A stretch of DNA of 64,000 nt, from contig CM060199.1 of assembly GCA_030562195.1 (NCBI GenBank), positions 11,118,338 to 11,182,337 of the forward strand. Reading direction: 5' to 3'. The notes under the pieces are model-generated. The model did not search any database and was not told the DNA's origin. It saw nothing but the letters and a program-made list of their open reading frames with translations. Each line of letters starts with the position of its first letter. Position 1 is the first letter of the stretch. This stretch comes from Nipponacmea schrenckii. Its lineage: Eukaryota; Mollusca; Gastropoda; Lottiidae. Of the stretch, positions 1 to 12,400 are shown piece by piece. Both the position numbers and the translations under genes were made by a program.

Positions 1-117
1 TGATAGGTCGCATTTAACGCATTTATTTCTATCTCGCAATAATTTGTAGCCTTACAGTATATATATTTCTCTTCTTATCGTTTAACCACAATAAAGATTG
101 ATTATTGATTTGCCTAC

Positions 118-3100
118 CTCTACAAGTTTGTACAAGAAAATATCCCAAACACCAGTTTTACTAGCTAGCTCTTTCCAACTAACTTCCATCCTTTCACATA
201 AAGCCTCCATTTTACCTCTAACTCCAGTTGAAGATTGATTCTCTGCAATGATATTACACCTCATATTAAAAGTGGTAGCAACAAAACCTCTTTCTTTTAG
301 GATTCTCTCTTATTCATTAATCAGATTCACTGTTTAAAAATCCTGTCCTTGTACTTCTTTGTCTCTTTGGCACATCTTTAACTGACACAAAGTAATATTG
401 GTATAATTATGAAAATAATATTTGAATAATAATGGTCTTGATTGTTGCAAGTTATTTATATTGTTTTCCACAAATCAGATTTGCAGTTATTTATTACCCA
501 ATTAATATATTCTACCCAATTAAGTTTCTTGTCCAGACTATTGTGCCTATACATGAAGAGTGGGAACATACAAGACTTGACCAAAAGCATCAATATATTA
601 AAGCTAAATTAGCTATTGGCCCTTTTCTGAGACTACCTTCATAAAACTTACGTGATAATGATGACATTGCTGGTAATTCTGTTGACTGTTTATTATAAAT
701 AGCTTTTAATTTGAGCCATTCATGGTACCAAACTAAACCTGTATATGCTGAATATAATGTCTTTACTTCTTTCATTCTTTCTGTGATCAATACGCGATTC
801 TTTACTGTAACCTGACAGAAAACATAAACATTGAAAGAATTGACTTACTATGTCTTACGATATCTAAAGATCACATCCAGAAAATTAGCCAAGATCAGTA
901 ACAGGCTTCTGTATTGTATTCCCACTTTCCTCAGTATATAAAATATTGATTATTTTTCATACCTTGGAATATTATTTAGCCTTATGATCATGCTGAAATT
1001 ATTAAGAATTACCTGTGGGAGATCATGAACTTCATTGAAATGTCCCTGAGATAGTAAATATATCAAATAATCTAACACCACTTCATGTTGATTGACATGA
1101 AGTTTACACCCTACTATTTTTCTACAAAGAAAATGGGGGAATAGATTTAACATCTGAAATAGGCAGCACATTCATTATAAATATACATGTACAACAAAGT
1201 TCTTGACTCTTCGAAGAAGGTGCTGAGTTAAAAAACAGTCATAAAAAGGAATCAAGTTTGACTGAATTTGAGCATGACTTGCTAGCAACACCTGCTGCAA
1301 TTCTTGTTTTAGTGGAACCCAAATTCAATAAAATCTCAAAAGTACCTCTTGAAAATATCCATTGTGAAGACTTCAAAAGCAGTAGAAACGTGACGAAATC
1401 GGTAGATTACACATATATGTGTTAAAGGGGACCAGGCTGGATTTTTAGGGGTCATTTTGGGCCTTTGTTACATTTAAACAGTCCTCAGAAATATTCAAGC
1501 TCTGAGAAAATCGCAAAATACCTTGAAATATGCCTCAAACAAAAAATTTCACTTTTCATTTTTTTTCCGTGCTGTACGCGGCTGGTCTCCAGTCAGTCTG
1601 ACAATTGTGTGTCCTGTTGACAAAGTCTACAATTGAAAATGCGTTGTAGTCTATTTATATAGATGACCGCTATTGCACGACAGGAAGGATAACTCTTTGA
1701 TTATCAAGACGAACCGTTTTCCAATATGGCGGGACGTTCGTAATTTCTTAATACATTATGATTTTTCAAACACGGATAATTATGGATACACATGGATTTA
1801 AAGGCTCAAATTTCAAAGGTAAGCCCTGTAGACTATTTCTGATTAGCTAACCAAAAGATTTCATGTGTTTGAGGCTGTCGGATGATTGTCCGAAACAAAT
1901 AAAGCCTGGTCCACTTTAAGTAGAGATCAGTTCAACATATTATGAACTCAAATACTAACCGTACAAGTTTATCTACAACTGTTTTAAAATTTTCGGGATC
2001 TTTCATCATTATCTCCATACTTAACTGGAATATATCAAATAATTTACAGATAATATTTTATCTTTTAAGAGGAAAAGCAAATTTGAGACTGAAATTTGTG
2101 AAGTAAAGTTCAGAAGACATGCTCTTCTATGTTTTAAATATTTTGAAATAACTTTATATTAGTCTTCAATATTTCACCATTTTTTAACAAAGTTACAGTG
2201 GTGTTTGAACTAATATTAACTAACAAAAGATGCAATGCAATACCTTCCAGACTGTAGATATATTATCTACTTGTTCCAATGATAAGGGAGGTAATAACTG
2301 TGCTGCTTTTGACCACCGATGTGTAATAACGCACTGACGTAATAAATAAAACATATGTTGATTGATGCCAGTATTCCATGGCGTATTCTTGAAACATCCC
2401 ACTAAAATATCAGAGAATAACATATAATCTTAGGTTCCAACTAATAAAACTAATAAAATAATACTATGTGAAATTCTACATTTAATTAGGATGGAATAAA
2501 ATCATCAAAACTCTTTTCTAAGATAACAAAGATCAAAATGTAGAAGTTTGAATAACTGTCTCCTTAAACTTACAACTATCAATTGTATCCTTCACTTCAT
2601 TAAACCATTCCTGTAAATCAGATTCACTTTGAGGATCACCTAGTCGACATTTATCAATTCCAGATTGCTTAGATAATTCACTAACTTTATCGTAATCTGC
2701 ATCTGATACATAGGTACATAGTGCAATGAACTCTTTCTGAAATAAATATAGTAGGCCTAATACCCAACATCAACTGATATTCATCCAGGCATGCAACCCA
2801 TGTTAAAACATAAATTAATTGATAAATTGATTGAATTGATAAATAATTCTCACATGGGAATTAATACCAGCAATTAGTATTTTAAAGCTACAATCGAAGA
2901 ATCATGTTCCCATAAACATAGTGATATACCTTAAATAGCAATCAGTATACTGAACTGTGTGACCTGAGTTTGGGTGAACATTGTTTAATCTTAGATGTGA
3001 GTGACATTGTATCTATGTACAAGGTGGGCAGTTGATAATAAACTTCATTGGATAAAGACTTATTTATATGGTAGCAGAGCGTCTGTGATCCTTGGACTAA

Positions 3101-6100
3101 GTTATCGTGTGAAAGTTATATTTTATATGTGGAAAAGTTAGATTGATTATGTTCTAAAAACTTTCCCCCATTTCAAGGGATGGGGTGGGGTTGTGGATAT
3201 GACTGTGAGAGTGCAGATCAGGACTTATTATGAAATGATGATATGAAGTTTAAAGGTGCAGAAATTGTTATGCAGAAATAATGACTATGAAATTCAACCT
3301 TTTTAGTGGAACAGAAATATTCATAGTGCCAGAAGTTTTGATATGGAAATGGTATTTTCTGACAGCCATTATGGTCTGAAGATGTTGTGTAACAAAACAA
3401 AATGGAGCCAGGACTGAAGTACGAGTGTTTACATATATTCACAATCCACCCCTACCCCTTGAATGCCTTCACTGAAAATCAATAATGTCCAATACTAGAG
3501 ATATTTTTGAATATTACAAATCTGTGGAAAATATGGTTTATGAACTTCAAACTTTAGACCAATTTGGTAGTATTGACTATAGTGGAAAATTTGAACATTT
3601 TGTATGTGAAACTTGTGGCGGACCGATATTAGGCCATATTTGGAATGATGATAACACATGCCCTATAAAACCTAAACAAAAGAAAGCTGAGAAAGAGAAG
3701 ATTATCGAAATGTATGAACAACAGGTGGCGTTTAGAGCTGCAAGAGCTGAATTGGAATTAGAACAACTCAAAGCAGGCCAAGAAAGTAAGATTGATGATG
3801 GGAATTATGGAGATAGTAACACAAATTTCAGCAAAATAATGGAAAGTTTTATGACTAGTCAACAGAAGATAGTTGAATTACTAGTTGAAAATAATCAACA
3901 GAATATTTCACCGAACACCACCCAGATTACCAGCCAGACCCCCTCCCACATGGACCAAGGAAACGTTTGAACAATACAAAGAGCAAGTGAAATTAGGGGA
4001 ACAGAATAACAGAGATAGAGAATTGAACAAATTTTGGGGATCTGATAGAAAGTTTAAAGAAAAATAAAGAAAGAGAAGGACTGGTTGAATATGTATCTAC
4101 AACAGTTATAGAGAAGTTACAAATCACTGGAGAAAGAACAGTTACCAATATTCTGAAAGCATTAGAAGAAAAGTTTGCAAAGACGAGAAAGGAAAAGGCA
4201 AAATATTTGATTGGTAAAATTACTGATTTGAAAATTGATAAAGATGAAAGTGGTGAAAGGAGTTGGATGAAATTTGAAAGTATGATTTCGGAAATGGAGA
4301 ACTTTAATATCAGAGAGAAACTTAATTATTGCATGGGACATTTGTTTATTGAAAGATGTTTCGAGGCTGGTCAATTAAATGAAAGTGAAAAACGAGAAAT
4401 AGAGCGTGAGATTGAACTTTTAGAAGAAAGTGAAATATTTTTGAAGTTGAAAGCGAAATACAGAGAGATGAAGATAGAAGGACAGCGAGATGATATATCT
4501 GAGAAAAAGGCTTATTGGAATAGTAATAATTCAGATAGAAGTAGATATGAACATTGGAAGAGAACACCAAAATTTTAGGAGATTTGAGAGGTCAGCTTCT
4601 AACCCGAGATGGTGGAGATCAAATTCTGGAGGAACATATCGAAGAAGAGAGTCGGTATCAAGAGGAAGAAGATTTGGAGCAAATAGACGATTTTCAATGG
4701 AAAGAAATGATCGATCAATGAGCAGAGACAGATATCAGAGTAAAGAGAGAATGAATCTAGAAGAAAGAATAAAGAAATTAGAAGAAGAAGTGAAGAGTTT
4801 AAAAACAACCAGTGTTAAAATTTGTGACTTAATTGATAGTGAGGATATCATGTTAGATGAAAGTGTGAAAATCCATTTTACTAAAGCTGATGATGATGTT
4901 GATGTTATGATTGTAGATAGTGGAGCACCAGAGAGTCTTGCAGGTGAAAGATGGTTTAACAATTATTTAAAGAAGAATGATATTGGTAAAGAAGAATTAA
5001 ATGTAAGAAGACGTAACCAAAACTTTAGATTTGGTCCAAGTGAAAAGTATACCAGTACTGAAGTATATGACATACCATTGAAGAAAAAACAGAAAAAGTT
5101 ATCAGAACAGGATATTCATAAATATTTGTCAATTTATGTTGTAAATGCTAATGTGCCTTTGCTGTGTGGAAAGAAAACCCTGAAAGAATGGAAAGCTACA
5201 CAAGATTTCACGTCAAATATTCTGACAGTCGATTTGGGAGAGAAATATGCCATTCAACTGGAAGAAACAAAAGGAGGTCATTTGGTAATACCATTAGAAT
5301 CCTGTAGGGATTGGACAACAGAAGACACTGTATACTTCATCAATGGTAACATAGATGTGAAGACTTATAAAAGTGTTAAACGGATACACGAAGTAACAAA
5401 TCACAAGGGAGAAGAGAATATGTTATTTGCATATAGAAATGCTAATTTATTAGATAAAGAACTTCGATCAACAATAAAGAGAGTTATTGAAAACTGTGGA
5501 ATATGTCAAAAGTATAAGAAGTCTCTGGGTAAACCAAAAGTAACTCTTCCTAAAGTGACTGATTTTAATCAAATTGTAACACTAGATCTGAAACAATTTG
5601 GAGATAAGTTTGTTTTATGGGCTGTTTGTTTTTTTACAAGATTTATACAAGGAATGGTAATAAAGGATAAAAGTGCACAATCTGTTATAGAAGCAGTGAA
5701 TAATACCTGGAATTGGCGTTTCGGTTTTCCTAGCAAAGGTTTCTGGGCTGATAATGGAACAGAATTCCAGAATAGCTTTTTTTTTTGAGATGTCAAGAAA
5801 GTGGGGATTTACCATTAATTTTGGACCAACTTATTCACCTTGGAGTAATGGAATTAATGAGAGAAACCATTATAGTGCTGATGTAGTGGTGAAGAAGATG
5901 ATGGAAAGTGATAAGACCATAACTTTAACCCAAGCTGTGAATATGGCAGCATGGACACATAACACTAATGTCAATGTTCTAGGATATGACCCTTTAAGAT
6001 TGGTAACAGGAAAATCAGTAACGATTCCCGGAATTACCACTGGAAATTTAGCAACTGAATCTCTCTTTGATCAAGAAGCTGTTCAGAAAATTATGGAAAG

Positions 6101-8515
6101 ACACCAAAAAATTACAGAAGACTTTAGAACGAGTGAATATCGGACAAAATTAATGAAGGCAGCAGTGGTTCAAAATAGAAGTTTTAATAATGCAAAATAT
6201 ATTGAAGATGATTTGGTCTTTTATCAAGAAAAGAATAAAGTCAGTTGGATTGGACCTGTTAAAGTGTTTTGTCATCGTGGAAGAGATGTATGGTTATGGG
6301 CAAATGGAGATCTGAAGAAAATTGCAGATTGTAAGGTTCAACCGTATAGAGTAGTAGAAAACGATAGCAGTAAACTTGAAACAAGAAGTAATAAATCTAA
6401 AGTTAGAATAGAATCAACATCTGATAAAGCGTCGGTGAACAAGAATGAACATCAGATTATGACAAGAAGCAGAAGAAAGGAACTGTCACGAGAACCAACA
6501 ATAGAATTAGAGAAAGATAGTAATGGTATTTATTTAATGACAGCTGAAAAGGCAGAATGTTTCAACGAAGAAATAACCAATTATGTAAAAGAAGTACCAG
6601 TTAAATTTCATAAGAGTCCAGAAGTTATAGAAGCTAAAGTGAAGGAGGTCAAGAACCTGACAGATTATGAAACATTTGAAGAAGTAGAAGATATTGGACA
6701 GCAGAGAATAACTAGTCGATGGATAATTACAAAGAAGGAAAAACATGATGGTCAGAAATGTGATTATAAAGCAAGATTGGTAGCTAGAGGATTTCAGGAA
6801 GAAGAAAAGCCTCAAAGTGATTCACCCACAGCTCTCAGAGAAAGCTTTAAAACTTACATAGCTTTAGCAGCTAATGAAGAATTTTCATTAAGATCAATAG
6901 ATATCCGAGCAGCATTTCTACAGTCTAAAGTACTCAACAGAGAGGTATTTCTGGATCCACCAAAAGATATTGCAAAACCAGGATTCTTGTGGAAGTTAAA
7001 GAAGCCTTTATATGGATTAGATGATGCTAGTAGAAAATTTTGGTTGAGAGTAAAGCAAATTTTAGAGGAAAGTGGAATGAAAACAGTTAGTGGAGATGAA
7101 GCATTTTATTACAAGCATGAAGATGGAAATCTGATTGGAATGATCTTAACACATGTAGATGATTTTTCAATAGCTGGAACGAAAGATTTTATAACTGAAA
7201 TTACCAAGAAGATAAAACAAAATTTAACCATATCAAAAATTGAAGATAATGTTTTTAGATTTACTGGAATAGATGTAAAGAAAGATCGGTGTGGAATAAC
7301 TTTATCTATGCAAGCTTATGCTGATAGTCTTGAAGAAATTACTGAAGTGAGGAAAGCAAAGAAAGATGAACCATTAACAAAGACAGAAACTAAAATTTAC
7401 AGAAAATATACAGGGAAAATAAATTGGCTTGCCGAAAACACAAGACCTGATTTAGCAATTACAGCATTATTAATGGCGAAGAAAAATAATTCCGCAACCA
7501 TCGGAGATTTGAAGAAAATAAACCATGTAGTTAGGAGAGTAAAGAGTAAAGAAAGTACAGTGAAGTTTACAAGAATTGGTAGAAACGAAGATTTGAAAGT
7601 ATTTGGTATTGGTGATGCATCTTATAAAAATGATGATAAGTCAATCAGTGGCAGTATTATCCTATTAGGTAATAAGAAGAACCATGCTGTAATACCATTA
7701 TATTGGAAGAGTTAAACCATTCCACAGGTGTGTCATTCTGCTAAAGATGCTGAGACTAGAAGTATGGTAAAATTGGTTGATGATTCAAAATATTTAGCAG
7801 AGCAATTAGAACAGTTGTTGTTTGGTCATGTAAATGGTGATATTTCTGTTAAAATTTATACCGATTCCAAACCAACACTGGAGTCGATAGCTAGTAGCAG
7901 ACAAGTAGAGAGGAAGTTATTGAGAAACAGTATTAGAGGTTTGAAAGAGAAGCTCATTGATGGTTCTATTGAATCATATAGTTGGTTAGATGGTGATAAA
8001 GATATGGTGGCTGATATTTTAACCAAAGAATGTAAAGATAATCCAGATATTGACGAAATAATCACATTCAACAGATTACGTGTGGCATTCAATATGGATA
8101 ATTTAGTGACATATAGTAATGGGGAACTCACATTAGAAAATAAAAAAAATAAGGACATATGATAGAGTGAACAATACTTTTTGTTTTTTTATGATTTTTA
8201 TATGTTCAAAATCATACAAAATCCGGGGGGTACATGATATACCTTAAATAGCAATCAGTATACTGAACTGTGTGACCTGAGTTTGGGTGAACATTGTTTA
8301 ATCTTAGATGTGAGTGACATTGTATCTATGTACAAGGTGGGCAGTTGATAATAAACTTCATTGGATAAAGACTTATTTATACATAGTCTGTAGATAGCCG
8401 AGATAAAAGAGATGCAATTTATATATTATCCATTGTGGTCATAAGAATGGCATCAATTGTTCTTTCTTACCACTCGATTCCTGAGTATCGTGTTATCAAA
8501 TTCGTCGATTTCCAT
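118..8515 (-). CDS. TAF1A: TAF1A homologue (RNA polymerase I SL1/TIF-IB subunit), 5' seven exons, partial
   Basis: Exons in transcript order: 8515-8471, 2736-2574, 2401-2244, 2024-1960, 1121-1013, 811-652, 242-118. All junctions are GT/AG, phases agree, and they give 275 codons from an ATG at 8515. The family was recognised by order and spacing of conserved blocks: THRWSKAAQLL in exon 3, YLIYLLSQGHFNEVHD in exon 5, YSAYTGLVWYHEW in exon 6 and SWKELASKTGVWD in exon 7. TAF1A is the ~48-kDa subunit of the selectivity factor that, with TBP, recruits RNA polymerase I to rDNA promoters in the nucleolus. Vertebrate TAF1A is about 450 residues, so roughly the last 40% lies left of the window. Intron 1 (8470-2737) is enlarged by a complete antisense LTR retrotransposon, and intron 4 (1959-1122) carries a TTAA-flanked MITE. 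Exon 1 (15 codons) is the weakest call but ends in phase 0 at a good donor, matching exon 2. Confidence 0.85.
1422..1919 (+). mobile_element. TTAA-flanked MITE-like repeat, copy 1
   Basis: A repeat of about 500 bp in TAF1A intron 4. It has TTAA at both ends and inverted termini: AGGGGACCAGGCT on the left, and AGTGGACCAGGCT as the reverse complement of the right end. No coding capacity was seen. Related copies lie at 11560-12028 (inverted) and 56962-57491. The TTAA target resembles piggyBac-type elements, but the superfamily is not proven. Confidence 0.75.
2922..3068 (+). repeat. 5' LTR of the copia element
   Basis: The 147-bp LTR begins TGATATACC and ends TTATTTATA. It was compared base by base with the 3' copy by eye and no difference was found. 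The preceding CATAG (2917-2921) is the target-site duplication. Confidence 0.95.
3069..3080 (+). other. Primer-binding site, initiator tRNA-Met type
   Basis: TGGTAGCAGAGC directly abuts the 5' LTR. The first 11 bases are complementary to the 3' end of animal initiator methionine tRNA (…CUGCUACCA), the usual primer of copia elements. Confidence 0.85.
3485..4578 (+). pseudogene. gag of the copia element, frameshifted
   Basis: The gag-like region begins at ATG 3485 and is read in three frames in turn: 3485 to about 3920, then about 3920-4064, then 4066-4578. The first part has a Cys/His cluster (CETCGGPILGHIWNDDNTC), an acidic and lysine-rich stretch, then the charged helical middle typical of copia gag. 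Frame changes fall between 3905 and 3955, at an A-rich run near 4060, and near 4563-4578, where the reading passes into the pol frame. No classic CCHC zinc knuckle was seen. The breaks may be real decay or assembly indels. Confidence 0.75.
4490..8162 (+). pseudogene. pol of the copia element (protease, integrase, RT, RNase H), broken
   Basis: The protease active site is VDSGAPES near 4910-4930. The integrase has an HHCC zinc finger at about 5390-5512 (HEVTNH … CGICQKY), then the catalytic core with an aspartate in LDLKQFG, WADNGTEF and the glutamate in GINERNH. The reverse transcriptase (about 6600-7260) has ARLVARGF, KKPLYGLDDAS and the catalytic HVDD near 7154-7165. RNase H spans about 7600-8100. 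A frameshift lies in a T10 run at about 5779-5788, inside the integrase core, and an in-frame TAA stop sits at 7713-7715 in RNase H. The copy cannot encode one intact polyprotein as sequenced. Confidence 0.85.
8235..8381 (+). repeat. 3' LTR of the copia element
   Basis: The same 147 bp as the 5' LTR, followed by the second CATAG at 8382-8386. A short purine run including GGGGGG (8225-8230) just upstream is the likely polypurine tract. Confidence 0.95.
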
Positions 8516-9441
8516 CGCGGAGTTATTTAAATGCTTTCGAGAAAAAGAATTTTAGAGTTCTCATAAATTGTACAAAACAAACGAAGTTACTTTCGTGCGA
8601 AAAAGACAACACCAATGTTTTCTGAATCAAGAGTCAGCTCCCTTTAATCTTTGGAAATTATAACATACTTTGATTATAAATTGCCAACTTTTTATTTCAT
8701 TAGGCTTATATATACTTTTAAAAAAATTATCTTCTATTTGATTTCGACCTTGGATATCAAAGACGTTTGACAAATAGATATTTAGAATTGAAATTTTTTA
8801 TATAAATGATCGTGATTGAAATGGGTACTTTTTTAATCTTCTTAACAGAAAATCTGACTTCCGGTTAAAACGTGCCACACGAAAACGACACGTTTACCGA
8901 AGAAATTATTGCTACTAGACTATTATTCTACAAGAAACAAATCCAGAATCAAAATAGTTGGAAGGTATATTACCATGCTATTCGATGCTTTACGTTGGGC
9001 TATTTGAGAAGTTTCTATGTAAAGAAAACGCCGCAAATTGTGCTAATAATTTGCTTTATAAATTTTCTTTTCAACTTTTGCTTTGTTTACCTTTTGTAAA
9101 AAAAGCAACATATGGTCAAGTACGTAATGAGTTCTCTAACTATGTCTACTAAGAACTCATGTTAGATTTATGTTTGATATTTATTTTTAACCAACACATA
9201 CATTTCAGCTTTTTTGCAAGTGCCGGTTTGAACATCACCTCCTCATATCTTTTGTCACTTATGAGTTTATTTTATGTGGCTGGTCTGTGAGTTATAGGCT
9301 TGATACTTAATCATGATAAGTAAGGTTGTTCTCGAGCTGGAGACTACCAATTTTACTCAATTTCACTCCTTATGGGATGCTGTTGTGGTATCAAGACTTA
9401 GGTTTAATAGAAAACAACACTCTTTTTTTTCTAGGTTCACG
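8516..9441. promoter_or_regulatory. Divergent intergenic region between TAF1A and the first MCFD2-like gene
   Basis: This 0.9-kb stretch separates two head-to-head start codons and so should hold both promoters. On the plus side, a pyrimidine-rich TTTTTTTTCTAG ends at 9434, eight bases before the ATG at 9442. That suggests a 5'UTR intron whose acceptor immediately precedes the coding exon, as at the second MCFD2-like gene. No convincing TATA box was picked out. The short ORFs here have no recognisable similarity. Confidence 0.45.
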
Positions 9442-12400
9442 ATGAAGTCATTATTGATATCTGTCATAGCTACAACCTTATTCCATGTCACAATTTCACA
9501 GAATCCCCCTGGTGTTCCTCCACATCATCAAAATGTTGTCCCACCTCAACAACAACAACAACAACAACAATATCAGCAGCAGCAAGTCAACCATCAACAA
9601 CAGCAAGTAAACCAACAAAATCAGCATGTTAACCAACATCAGGATCTTCCCCATGGTCATGTGACTGAAGGACGAGGTGGTGATACTCTTAGATTCAAAA
9701 GCGATGTCCATAATGCTGCGTAAGTTTATTGATATAACCTAGGCCTTTTTTTGTACCGTATTCTTCCTTTAGTTGAAACTAATTTATCAACATTTTTGGA
9801 CTACTGATTAGCCTCACAGTATATAATTATTTGCCCTTTGCTCAATTCTATAAAATATAGAATGTATGTTTTTACTTGTGTATATATATAGGGGGTGAAT
9901 CCACTATGGGTGAAATAACCAGATAATTTTTTGCATCTTGGTGAAACAACCACGGTTGAACTTGTAAACGTGTGAAACCACAGTCTCCCAATTCTTTAAT
10001 ATATTAAAAATTAAAAAAATGACACTCTGGCATTTAAGAACTATTGCTGTTTACTACATTACATGATATTGAGAATCAGTAAAAATTCTTATAAACTAAT
10101 GACCAAAAAAAAAGATACCACTTGTTTGCAAAGACAGTAAAGAAATACAAAAAAATGTAGAATTTTAGGATTGGTGTAATACTTTTGAAAAATCTTTTAT
10201 CAACATCAGTGCAGAAATTCATTTGAATAAAATCTGTACAATCAATATGACAAGCCTTTAAAAATGGGTGGGGTCTGTCAGCTGTTTTATACAGTTTATA
10301 TGCACGTACAGCTTTGTCACTTTCACAAAATTTGTGTTTTTCCCAGAAGTGATTGATTCTTCCCAGTATTTTTGATCCATTATGAAGTGTTTGGGATGTG
10401 CAATACATATTAGCAGGTTTTCATATTTAAAAATCCACTTTGCGAAAAAAAGAATTGAAAAAACATTGGTATCGTTTCTTTTGGACACTAGTTTAGTATA
10501 TATTTATATGCAATACTGATCTTGTCTTTGAAGGATAGGCCTAATTGATTTTTATTATTTTTTAGTCATGTAATGGAACATTTACAAGAGGTGATAGAAA
10601 CTAAACCTAAAGAACAGATGACTGAAGAAGAATTGGAGTTTCATTATTTTAAAATGCATGATTATGATGGTGATAATAAATTAGATGGAGTTGAAATCGG
10701 CAAAGCTTTAACCCATTTCCATGGTGGTGAGTTAATTTCTTAATATTTGTACATATTTTAGGTAAATTCTTATATTTTCTTAGAACTTCTTTGTCTATAC
10801 TTTGGTCTGTGAATCTGGAAATAATTTTAGAAATTTACATATTGCATGCTAAATTGCTTTCCAATCTTATATGTTTATGTTTATGAAAAAGAAACTGCAA
10901 GCAATATTTAAAGGTGTTACCAGTATCTCTGTAATATCATTATTTATGAAATTGATACTATTTATTCTTATATTATTTCTATCATAATCTCGTGTAAACA
11001 TAATTTATATTTTTTGATTGCTTTATTTTATTTCCCTGTAATTTTAAAACAGTATTCTTAATATTAGAATTATTTTAAAGAGAAAATTCATGTCTGTACC
11101 TACCTACTATAAAAAAAAATTCTGAAGAATCTGATTGTTTTTCTCTTACTTCACAAAATTTCAGAAATACAATTTTCAATTTTAGGATGCCGTTAGCCTA
11201 AGACTACCTTGGCATTTATGCCAATGTAATGATTGATGATGTAACATAAGAAATAAGCAGTTTCCTCCAATTAATTGACTATGGATTGATCAATTTAAGA
11301 CTGAACATGTTTCTTTTTCAAAACCATGTTTCCTAAAAATGATTTCATTGTTAAGCCTTTTCTTAAACCAGGAAACAACTTAAGACTCTTGTTAGTTATT
11401 TGATATTTCCATCAGCATGAAAAGTATTAATTAAACCTGATCCTGTAAAAATTTGCGATATAATTTTAATGAAAAAGGCTAATTTATGAATTTTTTCGGT
11501 CAAAAAACAATAACATGTACAGTTTTCATTCTTATTCAAAATTGTATAAATGACAAATATTAAATTGTTTCGGACAATCATCCGACAGCCTCAAACACAT
11601 GAAATCTTTTGGTTAGCTAATCAGAAATAGTCTACAGAATTTACGTTTGAAATTTGAGCCTTCAAATCCATGTGTATCCATAATTATCCGTGTTTGAAAA
11701 ATCATAATGTATTAAGAAATTACGAACGTCCCGCCATATTGGAAAACGGTTCGTCTTGATAATCAAAGAGTTATCCTTCCTGTCGTGCAATAGCGGTCAT
11801 CTATATAAATAGACTACAACGCATTTTCAATTGTAGAATTTGTCAACAGGACACACAATTTTCAGACTGACTGGAGACCAGCCGCGTACAGCACGGAAAA
11901 AAAATGAAAAGTGAAATTTTTTGTTTGAGGTATATTTCAAGGTATTTTGCGATTTTCTTAGAGCTTGAGTATTTCTGAGGACTGTTTAAATGTAACAAAG
12001 GCCCAAAATCAAGCCTGGGCCGCTTTAAGTTAAATATTTAGCTGATTATATACAATTTATATATAATTCATTTTACCCTTAAATATTTAAATTAAAGAAT
12101 AAACAAATACTTGATTTTCTCTCTAATAAATTAACACAAAATAACACATTTAAGGATTTTATTCTTATGAAATAATCATTATTTTATTAAATATTTGACT
12201 TTATTTTTCTTGCAAAAATTTATTACATCACTTGGAAACCGTGGTATTCATTGAGAAAGACATCACTTTAAAAACATAGAAACTGGTCCTCTTAATGACA
12301 GAATTAATTTGCTCACTTTCTTCCAACTTGTCGTTACACTTGGTCGCTTTCTCGATTACCTCTATTGTTACTTCTACACATTGAATAGTTAATACCCACC

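Larger units (their letters stand above)
2922..8381 (+). mobile_element. Ty1/copia-type LTR retrotransposon, full length, broken frames
   Basis: A 5460-bp element bounded by identical 147-bp LTRs (2922-3068 and 8235-8381) and flanked by the 5-bp target duplication CATAG (2917-2921 and 8382-8386). The internal order is primer-binding site, gag, aspartic protease, integrase, reverse transcriptase, RNase H. Integrase lying before reverse transcriptase is the copia arrangement, not Gypsy or BEL. The GINERNH and YGLDDAS motifs recall the GalEa-like copia clade of marine invertebrates (inference). It sits antisense in TAF1A intron 1. The coding region has four frame changes and one in-frame stop. 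Identical LTRs nevertheless indicate a very recent insertion. Confidence 0.95.

Noticed and set aside
432..644. Plus-strand 70-codon ORF
   Set aside because: It lies in the intron between TAF1A exons 6 and 7 and only touches the antisense of sequence near the exon 6 donor; no family similarity.
3218..3442. Minus-strand 74-codon ORF
   Set aside because: It falls in the leader of the copia element between primer-binding site and gag, on the wrong strand.
9313..9441. Upstream in-frame extension of the first MCFD2-like ORF
   Set aside because: It would bury the signal peptide 43 residues inside the protein, and a splice acceptor lies at 9434 just before the better start at 9442.
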